Positions 1 to 5,823 of a DNA stretch of 7,887 nucleotides are shown one piece after another (positions within the stretch are counted from its first letter, which is position 1; every line of letters begins with the position of its first letter). Source of the stretch: Acetobacteraceae bacterium (lineage in GTDB: Bacteria; Pseudomonadota; Alphaproteobacteria; Acetobacterales; Acetobacteraceae). The stretch covers positions 1-7,887 of the forward strand of contig JADYYZ010000272.1 of NCBI GenBank assembly GCA_020853405.1. The letters run 5' to 3'. A model generated the notes under the pieces. It worked only from the letters and a program-made list of their open reading frames with translations. It ran no database searches and was not told where the DNA came from. Position numbers and translations under genes: made by a program.

Positions 1-492
1 CGCACCTGGTGTCGGCCGTGCGTGCTCGATCTGTCCGGGCGCCATCAGGTGATCGACCTCGTGGCCGCCGAGCAGCAGGTAATCGGTGATGATGCGGCGA
101 TGGCAGCGCCACCAGACCGCCTCAGCGCACATCAGCGCGAGACGCCGGCTGCCTCCGAGCCGGACGAGCTCGTCGAACGCCGCGGAGAACGCATCGCCCA
201 GCGCATAGTCGGCGTAGTTGTGGAAACTTTGCGCTTGCCAATACCCGTTCAGGTCAGGATCGACCGAGCGCTGTCTCCCCCGCCGCCCGCCGAGCGCGGG
301 GCAATGAAGGTAGCCGACCTGCGCCGCCGCCAGCGCCGGCGGCAGCCGGTCGATGTTGAAGGCAGGGTTGGCGCGCGATCGCGGGAACGATCTTACATCG
401 ACCAGCAGCTCGGCACCCGCCCCGCGCAGCATGCCGAGGACTTCGTCAAGACCGCGGTTGGAATGGCCGATGGTGGTGAAGCGCGCCACCAT
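1..492 (-). CDS. DUF488 family protein (3' end cut by window edge)
   Basis: The 164 visible residues match the DUF488 family, whose biochemical function is not established. Family hallmarks are seen in order: IGHSNR at residues 8-13, a DVRSFPRSR stretch with NPAFN at 32-46, HCPALGG at 63-69, and the C-terminal MCAE...WWRCHRR block at 121-133, with Cys122 and Cys130 in the usual positions. The reading frame is open to the first base of the window, so the C terminus is missing; members are usually somewhat longer than this, so probably only a short tail is lost. The ATG at 492 shares its A with the TGA of the upstream DUF2945 gene (TGATG), so translation is probably coupled and both genes lie on one transcript. 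Family membership is near certain; a role in nucleic-acid or stress metabolism would be speculation. Confidence 0.9.
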   Translation of the reverse strand, partial: MVARFTTIGHSNRGLDEVLGMLRGAGAELLVDVRSFPRSRANPAFNIDRLPPALAAAQVGYLHCPALGGRRGRQRSVDPDLNGYWQAQSFHNYADYALGDAFSAAFDELVRLGGSRRLALMCAEAVWWRCHRRIITDYLLLGGHEVDHLMAPGQIEHARPTPGA

Positions 493-701
493 CAGCCGAG
501 CCTGGTCAGCGCGCCTTCCTTGTGGGCAGCGATGTGGTCGGTCCGGTCGCTCCTGATCTCGTATTGCGGATCGCCCTCCGATGCCCGGTGCCGGTACCCC
601 TTGAATTCGAAATCGGCGCGGTGAACCCTGATGATCCTACCGCTCACCCTGCCTGCCTCGGAATTCCAGCTGACATGGTCGCCGATGGAGAACTTCGCCA
701 T
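492..701 (-). CDS. DUF2945 (Hva1/Tudor-like) small protein
   Basis: This 69-residue protein begins MAKFSIGDHVSWNSEAG and continues with GRIIRVH, a FEFKGYRHRA segment and a DPQYEIRSDRT segment, ending in a basic/polar tail (DHIAAHKEG). This is the pattern of the DUF2945 / hypervirulence-associated Tudor-domain family: short, beta-rich proteins with an SH3/Tudor-like core and the recurring sense 'valid context: G-x-V...G-x-I' followed by 'Y.I.sd.t...a.hk...L'. Molecular function is unknown. The ATG at 701 is preceded by a perfect AGGAGG (709-714) six bases away, which fixes this start; the same frame is open far upstream, but only as antisense of the oxidoreductase gene. It is the first gene of a unit with the DUF488 gene (one-base stop/start overlap). 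Confidence 0.88.
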   Translation of the reverse strand: MAKFSIGDHVSWNSEAGRVSGRIIRVHRADFEFKGYRHRASEGDPQYEIRSDRTDHIAAHKEGALTRLG

Positions 702-904
702 CACGCATCCTCCTGCGATCCTCTCGCCGGTGACGATACGCCTCTCGTGGCGGCGTTCCAGTGCGCGCGCGACGACCGGCGATGCGGCCTGCGCATGCAA
801 CCGCCGCCGGCAGCACTGCTGAAACCCCGGCCCCGACGACCTATCTGAAAAGAAAGGCAGGCTGGGAGGAGACCGAAGCGGCCCGGCGCCGCGATCTACT
901 GCTT
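702..904. other. Divergent intergenic spacer between DUF2945 and Rieske/FAD genes
   Basis: About 200 bases separate the two divergent genes and must hold both promoters. On the plus strand a weak candidate is CTGAAA (819-824) and TATCTG (842-847) with a 17-base spacer; each hexamer matches the sigma70 consensus only partly. The short A-rich patch GAAAAGAAAGG (847-857) stands out in a very GC-rich context. No convincing small gene or strong operator palindrome was seen. Confidence 0.4.
709..714 (-). promoter_or_regulatory. Shine-Dalgarno AGGAGG for the DUF2945 gene
   Basis: The minus strand reads AGGAGG, then six bases, then ATG at 701. This full-consensus site rules out the far-upstream starts available in the same long open frame. 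Confidence 0.85.
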
Positions 905-912
905 GGAAGGAG
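905..912 (+). promoter_or_regulatory. Shine-Dalgarno GGAAGGAG deciding the ATG start at 921
   Basis: GGAAGGAG lies eight bases before ATG 921. The alternative in-frame TTG at 903 would place this purine tract inside the coding region and has no such site of its own, so ATG 921 is preferred. Confidence 0.8.
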
Positions 913-920
913 ATCCCCCC

Positions 921-2444
921 ATGGCCTCGCACGAGAATGAAGATCCCGGCCCAGACCTGACGCAGGGCGTCGGCATTGCCGATTTCGGCGGCAGGCAGAT
1001 GCTGCGGGGCCATGTCGGCGAGGAGGCGGTGCTGCTCGCCCGTATCGGCGACGAGGTGGTGGCGGTCGGTGCCAGGTGCACCCATTACAGCGGTCCGCTC
1101 GAACTTGGCATCGTGGTCGGCGAGACGGTGCGCTGCCCCTGGCACCATGCGTGCTTCTCGCTTCGCACCGGCGAGGCGCTGGGCGCGCCCGCGTTCGATC
1201 CGGTGTCGTGCTGGAAGGTCGAGCGCAAGGGCGAGCGGATCATCGTTCGCGAGCGCGCGGCGCCCGCGTCGCAGCCGCCGCCGCACGCCGCCGGCCAGCC
1301 GCAGGACATCGTCATCATCGGCGGCGGTGCCGCGGGGTTTGCCTGCGCGGAAATGCTGCGCCGGCGTGGCTATCAGGGGCGGCTCGTGATGCTGAGCGAG
1401 GACGAGGATGCGCCCTGCGATCGGCCGAACCTCTCGAAGGATTTCCTGGCGGGTGAGGCGCCGGACGAATGGATGCCGCTCCGGCCCGATGAGTTCTACG
1501 CAGGCAACGGCATCGACCTCCGGCTGCGCACAAAGGTGGCGGCGATCGATGTGGCGGGGCGCAAGGTCACGACCGCCGACGGGCGCGCCTTCCCCTTCGA
1601 TCGCCTGCTGATCGCCACCGGGGCACAGCCGGTGCGGCTGCCGATCCCAGGCGCCGACCAGCCGCACGTGTTCACGCTGCGCTCGTTCGCCGACTGTCGC
1701 GCCATCATCGCCCGGGCGAAACAGGCGAAATCCGCGGTGGTGCTGGGTTCCGGCTTCATCGGGCTCGAAACCGCGGCGGCGCTGCGCGCGCGGGGGCTTG
1801 CGGTGCATGTCGTCTCGCTCGATGCACGGCCGCTGGAGCGCGTGCTCGGCCCGGAACTCGGTGACTTCATCCGCAGCCTCCACGAAAGCCATGGCGTGGT
1901 GTTCCACATGGGGGCGTCGCTCGGCGCGATCGGGGCGGATGCGGTCACGCTGAAGGATGGCTCGACGCTTTCCGCTGACCTCGTGATCATCGGCGTCGGC
2001 GTGCGCCCGAACACGGCGCTTGCCGAAGCGGCCGGCATCAGCACCGATCACGGCATCCTGGTCGATGCCGGGCTCGAGACCGGCACGCCCGGCATCTTCG
2101 CCGCCGGTGACGTCGCGCGCTGGCGCGAGGGCACGGGCGGCCAGACCCGCCGCGTCGAGCATTGGGTGGTGGCGGAACGACAGGGCCAGGTCGCGGCCGA
2201 GAACATGCTCGGCGCGCGCAAGCATTTCCAGGATGCGCCGTTCTTCTGGAGCATGCATTACGATGTCGCGATCCGCTATGTCGGCCATGGCGAATCCTGG
2301 GACGCGATCGAGATCGATGGCGATCCCGCGGCGCGTGACTGCCTGGTCAGCTACAGGAAGGGCGGCACGGTGGTCGCGGTCGCCGCGATCGGGCGCGATG
2401 CCGAGGCGCTTGAGTACGGCCGCCGGCTCGCGGCGCCGGCCTGA
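921..2444 (+). CDS. Rieske [2Fe-2S] / FAD-dependent NAD(P)H oxidoreductase fusion (AIFM3/AIFL-like)
   Basis: A 507-residue two-module protein. Residues about 15-112 are a Rieske domain: CTH at 53-55 and CPWHH at 72-76 supply the paired Cys (53, 72) and His (55, 75) ligands of a [2Fe-2S] cluster. Residues about 128-430 are a class I pyridine-nucleotide-disulfide-type flavoprotein: FAD-binding VIIGGGAAG (131-139), the ATG motif at 232-234, an NAD(P)H-binding GSGFIGLE (276-283), and the second FAD contact GIFAAGDVA (391-399). The tail from about 440 (FFWSMHYDVAIRYVG) is the reductase C-terminal domain found in AIF-like enzymes and ferredoxin reductases. This order matches eukaryotic AIFM3/AIFL and bacterial Rieske-FAD fusions. 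Electrons probably pass between NAD(P)H, FAD and the Rieske cluster; the final partner is unknown. No signal peptide or membrane segment is seen, so it is cytosolic. No oxygenase component is adjacent, so a ring-hydroxylating dioxygenase role is not supported. Confidence 0.93.
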   Translation: MASHENEDPGPDLTQGVGIADFGGRQMLRGHVGEEAVLLARIGDEVVAVGARCTHYSGPLELGIVVGETVRCPWHHACFSLRTGEALGAPAFDPVSCWKVERKGERIIVRERAAPASQPPPHAAGQPQDIVIIGGGAAGFACAEMLRRRGYQGRLVMLSEDEDAPCDRPNLSKDFLAGEAPDEWMPLRPDEFYAGNGIDLRLRTKVAAIDVAGRKVTTADGRAFPFDRLLIATGAQPVRLPIPGADQPHVFTLRSFADCRAIIARAKQAKSAVVLGSGFIGLETAAALRARGLAVHVVSLDARPLERVLGPELGDFIRSLHESHGVVFHMGASLGAIGADAVTLKDGSTLSADLVIIGVGVRPNTALAEAAGISTDHGILVDAGLETGTPGIFAAGDVARWREGTGGQTRRVEHWVVAERQGQVAAENMLGARKHFQDAPFFWSMHYDVAIRYVGHGESWDAIEIDGDPAARDCLVSYRKGGTVVAVAAIGRDAEALEYGRRLAAPA

Positions 2445-2474
2445 GCGCGGCGGCGCGAACCACCGCCGGCGCCG
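2431..2474. terminator. Possible bidirectional terminator-like inverted repeat
   Basis: CGGCGCCGGC (2431-2440) is perfectly complementary to GCCGGCGCCG (2465-2474) across a 24-base loop, straddling the ends of two convergent genes. There is no T tract on either side, so this is not a classical intrinsic terminator, and the alternating GC composition makes chance pairing easy. Confidence 0.25.
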
Positions 2475-2477
2475 GCA

Positions 2478-3932
2478 TCAGCGCGGCGGAATCAGCTCGG
2501 CGATCCGCTCCAGCATATAGGGGAAGAACGGGTTCGAGCTCTGCCGCAGCAGCGCATCGAGTGCCACGATCAGCGCGCCGCGCTCGCCGCGTGCGGCGAT
2601 CGTGCCGAACTGGATGCCGAAATCCTCGGCGGGGTCGGGGTTGCTGCCGTAGAGCCCATCGGTCTCGGGGAACGGCAGCGCCACGTGCGACAGGCTGAAT
2701 ACCTCGGGCTGAAAGGAATGCGGAAGCAGCTGTTCGCTGGTCTCGGCGCTGCCGGCTTGGGTCGTGCGCGCCACCGCCGCTGCCTGGCCAGGGGCAGCGT
2801 TGGCGATCACCGTGACCGAGAAGGCGCGCGGCGGCGGCGGCAGCACGCGCGCGAGCTGCGTATCGAGGCGCGGCCGCAGCAGCGGCCCGAGCTTGGCGGC
2901 GCGGTTGAGGTCGAACAGCACCAGCGCGCTGCCGTTCGCGGGCAGGCGCGCATACAGCGCATCGATGATCGCCCTGGTGCTGACGGTGAAATCCAGCACC
3001 GACTGGAAGGTCAGTGCCGGCGGCAGCCCGGCAATCGTGCCGCCGCGGGTGTGGCGCCTGATCTGTTCCTGCAGCGCCTGCGTCACCCGCCAGGATTGCG
3101 TCGCCCCGTTCACCGGGAACGAGTTGAACTTGAACGGGTTGAATTCAGGCACGACGCCAAGCCAGGCGGCCTTGGCGAAGCGCGGCAGCCACGCCGGCCA
3201 GCCGGCGATGCCGGCGAAGCGCGCGAATTCGGTGATGCCGACCATCGGTGAAATCAGCACCAGCCGGTCGGGGCGAACCAGGGCAGGATCGTCGAGCGCA
3301 TCCAGCGCGTGCTTCAGCGCCAGCGCGCCGCCGTTCGAGAAGCCCACCAGGTGGATCGGCGCACCCGGGCCCGCGCGCCGGCGTGCCTCGCGCAGCGCGA
3401 GCCGGGTCGCTGCCATCCAGTCCGGCCAGTCGACGGCGGCAAGGGCAGCCGGCACCGTACCGTGCGCGGGCAGCCGCGGCACGATCGCGACGAACCCGTG
3501 GTCACGATAGAGTGCGCCGACATGGCGCATCGAATAGGGCGCGTCGGTCAGCCCATGCAGCAGCACCACCGCACCCCGTGGCGGGCCGTCCGGCTCCAGC
3601 ACGAAACTGCGGTTGAAGTCCTGTGCGAACCTTCCGGGATGGACCGGGCTTGCCGGATCGTAGCGGTTGAACGGTGCCCGTTCATCGGGGGTGAGTTTCT
3701 GCACCACCTCGGCCTCGACGGTCGCGAAGGCCCGCTCCTCGGCCGCGAGGTAGCCCTGCCAGTCGGTATGGTCGATCTCGGCGGCACTGAGCTCCGGCGG
3801 GAGAACCTTGTGCCAGAGCTCCAGCGGCGCCCCGCTTTCGATCTGCCAGAGGCGCAAGCCAAGTGTCGCCACCGCCGCGACGACGGCGACGACGGCGAGG
3901 CGGCGGAGAGTTTTCAGCACAAGGCGGCGCAC
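2478..3932 (-). CDS. Membrane-anchored alpha/beta hydrolase (S33/lysophospholipase-like)
   Basis: A 484-residue protein. Residues 7-27 (AVVAVVAAVATLGL core after MRRLVLKTLRR) form one hydrophobic, positive-inside segment, either an uncleaved anchor or a signal peptide, so the catalytic domain is probably periplasmic. The hydrolase fold shows HGLTD (126-130, oxyanion region), the nucleophile elbow GFSNG with Ser199, and a late SLSHVALPFPETDG segment whose His416 is the likely catalytic base. The acid is less clear; Asp341 in VLFDLNR is a candidate, as no standard 'G..D..v' acid motif is evident. Length exceeds a minimal alpha/beta hydrolase by about 200 residues, mostly an N-terminal extension and a long cap region (about 235-310). 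The start is GTG 3932 with AGGA nine bases upstream (3942-3945); a GTG at 3920 is an alternative that still keeps the hydrophobic segment. Substrate is unknown; esterase or lysophospholipase activity is an inference. Confidence 0.85.
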   Translation of the reverse strand: MRRLVLKTLRRLAVVAVVAAVATLGLRLWQIESGAPLELWHKVLPPELSAAEIDHTDWQGYLAAEERAFATVEAEVVQKLTPDERAPFNRYDPASPVHPGRFAQDFNRSFVLEPDGPPRGAVVLLHGLTDAPYSMRHVGALYRDHGFVAIVPRLPAHGTVPAALAAVDWPDWMAATRLALREARRRAGPGAPIHLVGFSNGGALALKHALDALDDPALVRPDRLVLISPMVGITEFARFAGIAGWPAWLPRFAKAAWLGVVPEFNPFKFNSFPVNGATQSWRVTQALQEQIRRHTRGGTIAGLPPALTFQSVLDFTVSTRAIIDALYARLPANGSALVLFDLNRAAKLGPLLRPRLDTQLARVLPPPPRAFSVTVIANAAPGQAAAVARTTQAGSAETSEQLLPHSFQPEVFSLSHVALPFPETDGLYGSNPDPAEDFGIQFGTIAARGERGALIVALDALLRQSSNPFFPYMLERIAELIPPR

Positions 3933-4049
3933 GGCGGCGAATCCTGTTCGATGGCGGGGGCAGGTGGAAGGCCACGTGCACCATGCCAGGCCAGGCGTGT
4001 AAAGCTGCCGCGGTGTGGCGCGTGATAGCGGCCGCGCCGAGCCCTCTTC
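3933..4049. other. Intergenic spacer upstream of the hydrolase
   Basis: A 117-base gap lies between two minus-strand genes. The minus strand has TTTACA (3998-4003) that could be a -35 element, but no credible -10 follows at 16-18 bases. The gap is long enough for the hydrolase to have its own promoter, so an operon with the upstream ArsR gene is not assumed. Confidence 0.3.
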
Positions 4050-4724
4050 CTAGCTGCCGAGCTGCACCCCGAAAACCTCGCGCAGCATCCGCCCACCCTC
4101 GGGGCTGACCAGCAGCGTGCGCCGCGACAACCCCTCGTCGCCGGCCCGGCGCAGCCAGTTGCGCTCCAGGCACAGCCGGCAGATCGCCACTGCCAGCCGG
4201 CCCGACAGGTGCGGCACGCGCTCCGACCAGTCCATGCAGTCACAGGCGAGGCTGGTGCGGCCACGTGCGGCAGCGAGGTCGATGCCGGCGGTGGCAAGTC
4301 CTGCCGCGCCCACCTCGCTCAGCGCCCAGCCGCCCGCTTGCGGCTGGATCCAGCCGCGCGTGACCAGGCCGTCGCGCAGCGCGACACCGAGCTGGCCGGC
4401 CAGGTGATCGAAACAGGTGCGCGCGCGCCGCAGCGCCTCGCCGTGCGTCCAGCGGCGAGGCGGCTCGGTCATGGTCAGCATGGTTTCAAGCAGCTGCGCT
4501 GCCTGCTCGCCGGAAAGCGTGACGTAGCGGTGCCGGCCCTGGGCGCGCACCGCCACCAGCCCGCCCTCGGCCAGCCGTGCGATGTGCGCGCTGGCGCTGG
4601 ACGGCGCGATGTTCGCCGCCCGCGCCAGTTCGCCGGCGGTCAGCGCCTGGCCCGCCATCAGTGCCTGCAGCATGGCGGCGCGCGCCGGATCGGCGATCAG
4701 GGCGGCGATGGCGGCGATGCTCAT
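4050..4724 (-). CDS. ArsR-type winged-helix transcriptional regulator with Cys-containing C-terminal domain
   Basis: A 224-residue protein with an N-terminal ArsR-like winged helix at about 1-75: DPARAAMLQALM (12-23), helix-turn-helix LTAGELARAANIAPSSASAH (28-47), and a wing at about 57-70 (VAVRAQGRHRYVTL). It is about twice the size of a minimal ArsR/SmtB repressor. The extra C-terminal domain contains RTCFDHLAGQLG (102-113) and a CDCMDWSERVPHLSG segment (161-175), typical of a widespread long-ArsR subfamily whose ligand is not known to me. Cysteines at 104, 161, 163, 182 and 185 include CxC and CxxC spacings that could bind metal or sense redox state; this is inference. It is transcribed divergently from the ABM-fold gene 84 bases away, the usual arrangement for a repressor and its target. 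No Shine-Dalgarno is seen before the ATG, but TAGACT sits six bases upstream, suggesting a leaderless mRNA. Confidence 0.9.
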   Translation of the reverse strand: MSIAAIAALIADPARAAMLQALMAGQALTAGELARAANIAPSSASAHIARLAEGGLVAVRAQGRHRYVTLSGEQAAQLLETMLTMTEPPRRWTHGEALRRARTCFDHLAGQLGVALRDGLVTRGWIQPQAGGWALSEVGAAGLATAGIDLAAARGRTSLACDCMDWSERVPHLSGRLAVAICRLCLERNWLRRAGDEGLSRRTLLVSPEGGRMLREVFGVQLGS

Positions 4725-4730
4725 GGCGGC

Positions 4731-4736
4731 AGTCTA
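4731..4736 (-). promoter_or_regulatory. Candidate -10 box (TAGACT) for a leaderless ArsR transcript
   Basis: The minus strand reads CTAGACTGCCGCC then ATG (4724). TAGACT matches four of six -10 positions and would place the transcription start at or next to the ATG, which fits the missing Shine-Dalgarno. No good -35 hexamer was found at 16-18 bases, so confidence is limited. Confidence 0.35.
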
Positions 4737-4755
4737 GCCCAGACGGATCGCGCAT

Positions 4756-4775
4756 GCTTCGCTCGCGGGTGAAGC
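4756..4775. promoter_or_regulatory. Imperfect inverted repeat, possible ArsR operator
   Basis: GCTTCGC and GTGAAGC face each other across six bases, pairing at six of seven positions, in the middle of the 84-base divergent spacer. The size and position suit a winged-helix dimer site controlling both genes. No second copy was seen in the window to support it. Confidence 0.3.
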
Positions 4776-4795
4776 TTTGCCAGACGCCCACCGGT

Positions 4796-4800
4796 AAGGA
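4796..4800 (+). promoter_or_regulatory. Shine-Dalgarno AAGGA deciding the ATG at 4809
   Basis: AAGGA ends on the A of a possible upstream ATG (4800) and lies eight bases before ATG 4809. The first ATG cannot use it, so the second is preferred; this also removes three residues not expected in this family. Confidence 0.7.
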
Positions 4801-4808
4801 TGCGCACC

Positions 4809-5147
4809 ATGATCGCCGTGATCTTCGAAGTCGTCATCGCCGACGGCCGGCGCGACACCTATCTTGGGATCGCCGCCAAACTCCGGCCTGTGCTTGAGAC
4901 GATGGACGGCTTCATCAGCGTCGAGCGGTTCGAGAGCCTGAGCACGCCCGGCAAACTGCTCAGCCTGTCGATCTGGCGCGACGAGGAGGCGGTGCGCAAC
5001 TGGCGCTGCAACGCGCTGCATCGCGACGCGCAGCGGGCCGGTCGCGGAGGCGTCTTCAGTGACTACCGGCTGCGGGTCGCCGGCGTGATCCGCGACTACG
5101 GCATGACCGCGCGGCGCGAGCAGGCGCCGGAGGATGCGATCATCTGA
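4809..5147 (+). CDS. Antibiotic biosynthesis monooxygenase (ABM) fold protein
   Basis: A 112-residue single-domain protein of the dimeric ferredoxin-like ABM superfamily. It starts MIAVIFEVVIADG, the expected first strand, followed by helix LGIAAKLRPVLETMDGF, the ISVERFESL strand, the LLSLSIWRDEEAVRNW block (50-65), His71 in the next helix, and a GRGGVFSDYRLRVAGVIRDY segment (79-98). Family members include quinone-forming monooxygenases that need no cofactor and heme-degrading enzymes; many others, including this subgroup, have unknown substrates, so no reaction is assigned. It has no signal peptide and is probably a cytosolic dimer. It stands alone on the plus strand and is divergent from the ArsR-type regulator, which probably controls it. 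Fold assignment is confident, enzymatic activity is not. Confidence 0.88.
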   Translation: MIAVIFEVVIADGRRDTYLGIAAKLRPVLETMDGFISVERFESLSTPGKLLSLSIWRDEEAVRNWRCNALHRDAQRAGRGGVFSDYRLRVAGVIRDYGMTARREQAPEDAII

Positions 5148-5175
5148 TTCGCCTGCCCGATCCGCCGATCCGACT

Positions 5176-5516
5176 TCACCCGCCCGTCGCGACCGGGATC
5201 GGCTGGCGGCGTAGCTGGGGGGCGGCGTCGCGGCAGGTAGCGCAGGAGCGGGCGCCGGCGGCCTCGCGCGCATCGGCGGCGGAATGGTCGGGGGCCGCGG
5301 GCACCGCCGTGGCCCGCGACGTAGCGCCGAAACGCGACCGCAACCTTCCCGATATCGTGCAGCTGGCCGGGCAGACGGGGGGCGCCGGACCAGCCGAATG
5401 CCGCACCCATTGCCTCGGCGAGAACCGCCACCGCAGCGAGATGGTCCCTGGGGGGGGCCCAATGATCCGGTAGCGCTCCCGGGGATGGAATGGGTGAGCA
5501 GACCCGTGCCTGCCAT
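5176..5516 (-). pseudogene. cas3: Remnant of CRISPR-associated Cas3 HD-nuclease N terminus, frameshifted and truncated
   Basis: Three minus-strand frames read in succession reconstruct the start of a Cas3 HD domain. From ATG 5516: MAGTGLLTHSIPG (to 5478). One base out of frame, from about 5470: PDHWAPPRDHLAAVAVLAEA, then AFGWSGAPRLPGQLHDIGK and VAVAFRRYVAGHGGARGP; the HDIGK metal-binding motif is at 5345-5359. One further base out of frame, from about 5294: PDHSAADAREAAGARS, ending at a stop at 5176. This follows the Cas3'' order: HS.pG....W.pL.dHL..VA.lA..fg, HDiGK..aF..y, DHs.a.A. Joining the first two pieces gives the normal spacing between HS and DHL. The expected downstream HHaG motif and the whole helicase are absent; PLLRYL in another frame (about 5234-5251) may be a further decayed piece. 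The second shift lies in a G5 run (5290-5294). The sequence resembles type I-C-like Cas3, but subtype is uncertain. It cannot make a working nuclease. Confidence 0.7.
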
Positions 5517-5583
5517 CGTGGCCTGCTTGTCAGAAAGTCGTCGAATGGCAGATCACTCGGCCGGACCCGGGCACGCGCGGCCG

Positions 5584-5622
5584 CAGCCGAACGCAGGAAG
5601 TGCACGCCAGCCACAGCCGAAC
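5584..5622 (+). repeat. 9-base direct repeat CAGCCGAAC, two copies 30 bases apart
   Basis: CAGCCGAAC occurs at 5584-5592 and again at 5614-5622, exactly 30 bases apart; the second copy is the left arm of the hairpin below. Two copies do not make a CRISPR array. Confidence 0.5.
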
Positions 5623-5634
5623 CCGTTTCGGCTG
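5614..5634. repeat. Perfect 8-bp hairpin upstream of opgC
   Basis: CAGCCGAA (5614-5621), loop CCCGT, TTCGGCTG (5627-5634). After one mismatch two more pairs form (5611-5612 with 5636-5637). There is no T tract on either strand, so it is not a classical terminator; an operator, mRNA leader structure, or relic of a repeat element are all possible. Confidence 0.5.
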
Positions 5635-5823
5635 CGGCCGATCCTGCCAGCATCGGCATACACCAGGCTGGCAAGCCGCCCAGAACCGCGAAGGCAGAGC
5701 CATACACCCCGTTCCGCCATTGCCGCGCACACGTCTCATCAGCCGCTGCCCCTCGGCGGGCTTGAACCGGCAGCCGCCCGCCCGCAGAATCGCCGCCGTG
5801 AGGTCAGGACCCGGACCGCGGCC

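Larger units (their letters stand above)
5517..5823. other. Gene-free stretch upstream of opgC
   Basis: No frame in these 307 bases reads like a protein: the available translations are Arg/Ala/Pro-rich antisense-type sequence. It holds a perfect 8-bp hairpin and a 9-base direct repeat (annotated separately). It must also carry the promoter for opgC, but no clear -35/-10 pair was recognised. It may be flanking debris of the lost cas locus. Confidence 0.5.

Noticed and set aside
22..848. Plus-strand open frames across the DUF488 and DUF2945 genes
   Set aside because: Arg/Pro/Ala-rich antisense translations with no recognisable motif; the minus strand carries recognisable families.
903..920. 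TTG start for the Rieske/FAD gene
   Set aside because: The Shine-Dalgarno GGAAGGAG lies within this segment and is correctly spaced for ATG 921.
702..2288. Long minus-strand open frame running antisense through the Rieske/FAD gene into the DUF2945 gene
   Set aside because: Its product is Arg/His/Asp-rich and matches no fold, while the plus strand encodes complete Rieske and flavin motifs. Only its last 69 codons, with their own AGGAGG, are real.
5164..5203. GCCGATCC / GGATCGGC inverted repeat after the ABM gene
   Set aside because: An 8-bp match with a 24-base loop and no T tract in GC-rich DNA is too weak to call a terminator.
4734..5516. 260-codon minus-strand frame taken as one protein
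   Set aside because: Only its first 13 residues (MAGTGLLTHSIPG) fit the Cas3 remnant; the rest is antisense to the ABM gene or out of frame.
5751..5775. tRNA T-arm-like sequence on the minus strand (GGTTCAAGC)
   Set aside because: The five bases on each side of the loop do not pair, and no acceptor, D-arm or anticodon arm follows, so neither a tRNA nor an att site can be supported.
5284..5823. N-terminal extension of OpgC by up to 180 residues
   Set aside because: The in-frame upstream sequence is Arg/Pro-rich, overlaps the Cas3 remnant, and is not part of OpgC, which starts just before the DFFRG motif.
5148..5823. CRISPR array next to the Cas3 remnant
   Set aside because: No regularly spaced repeat of 28-37 bases is present; only one 9-base sequence occurs twice.
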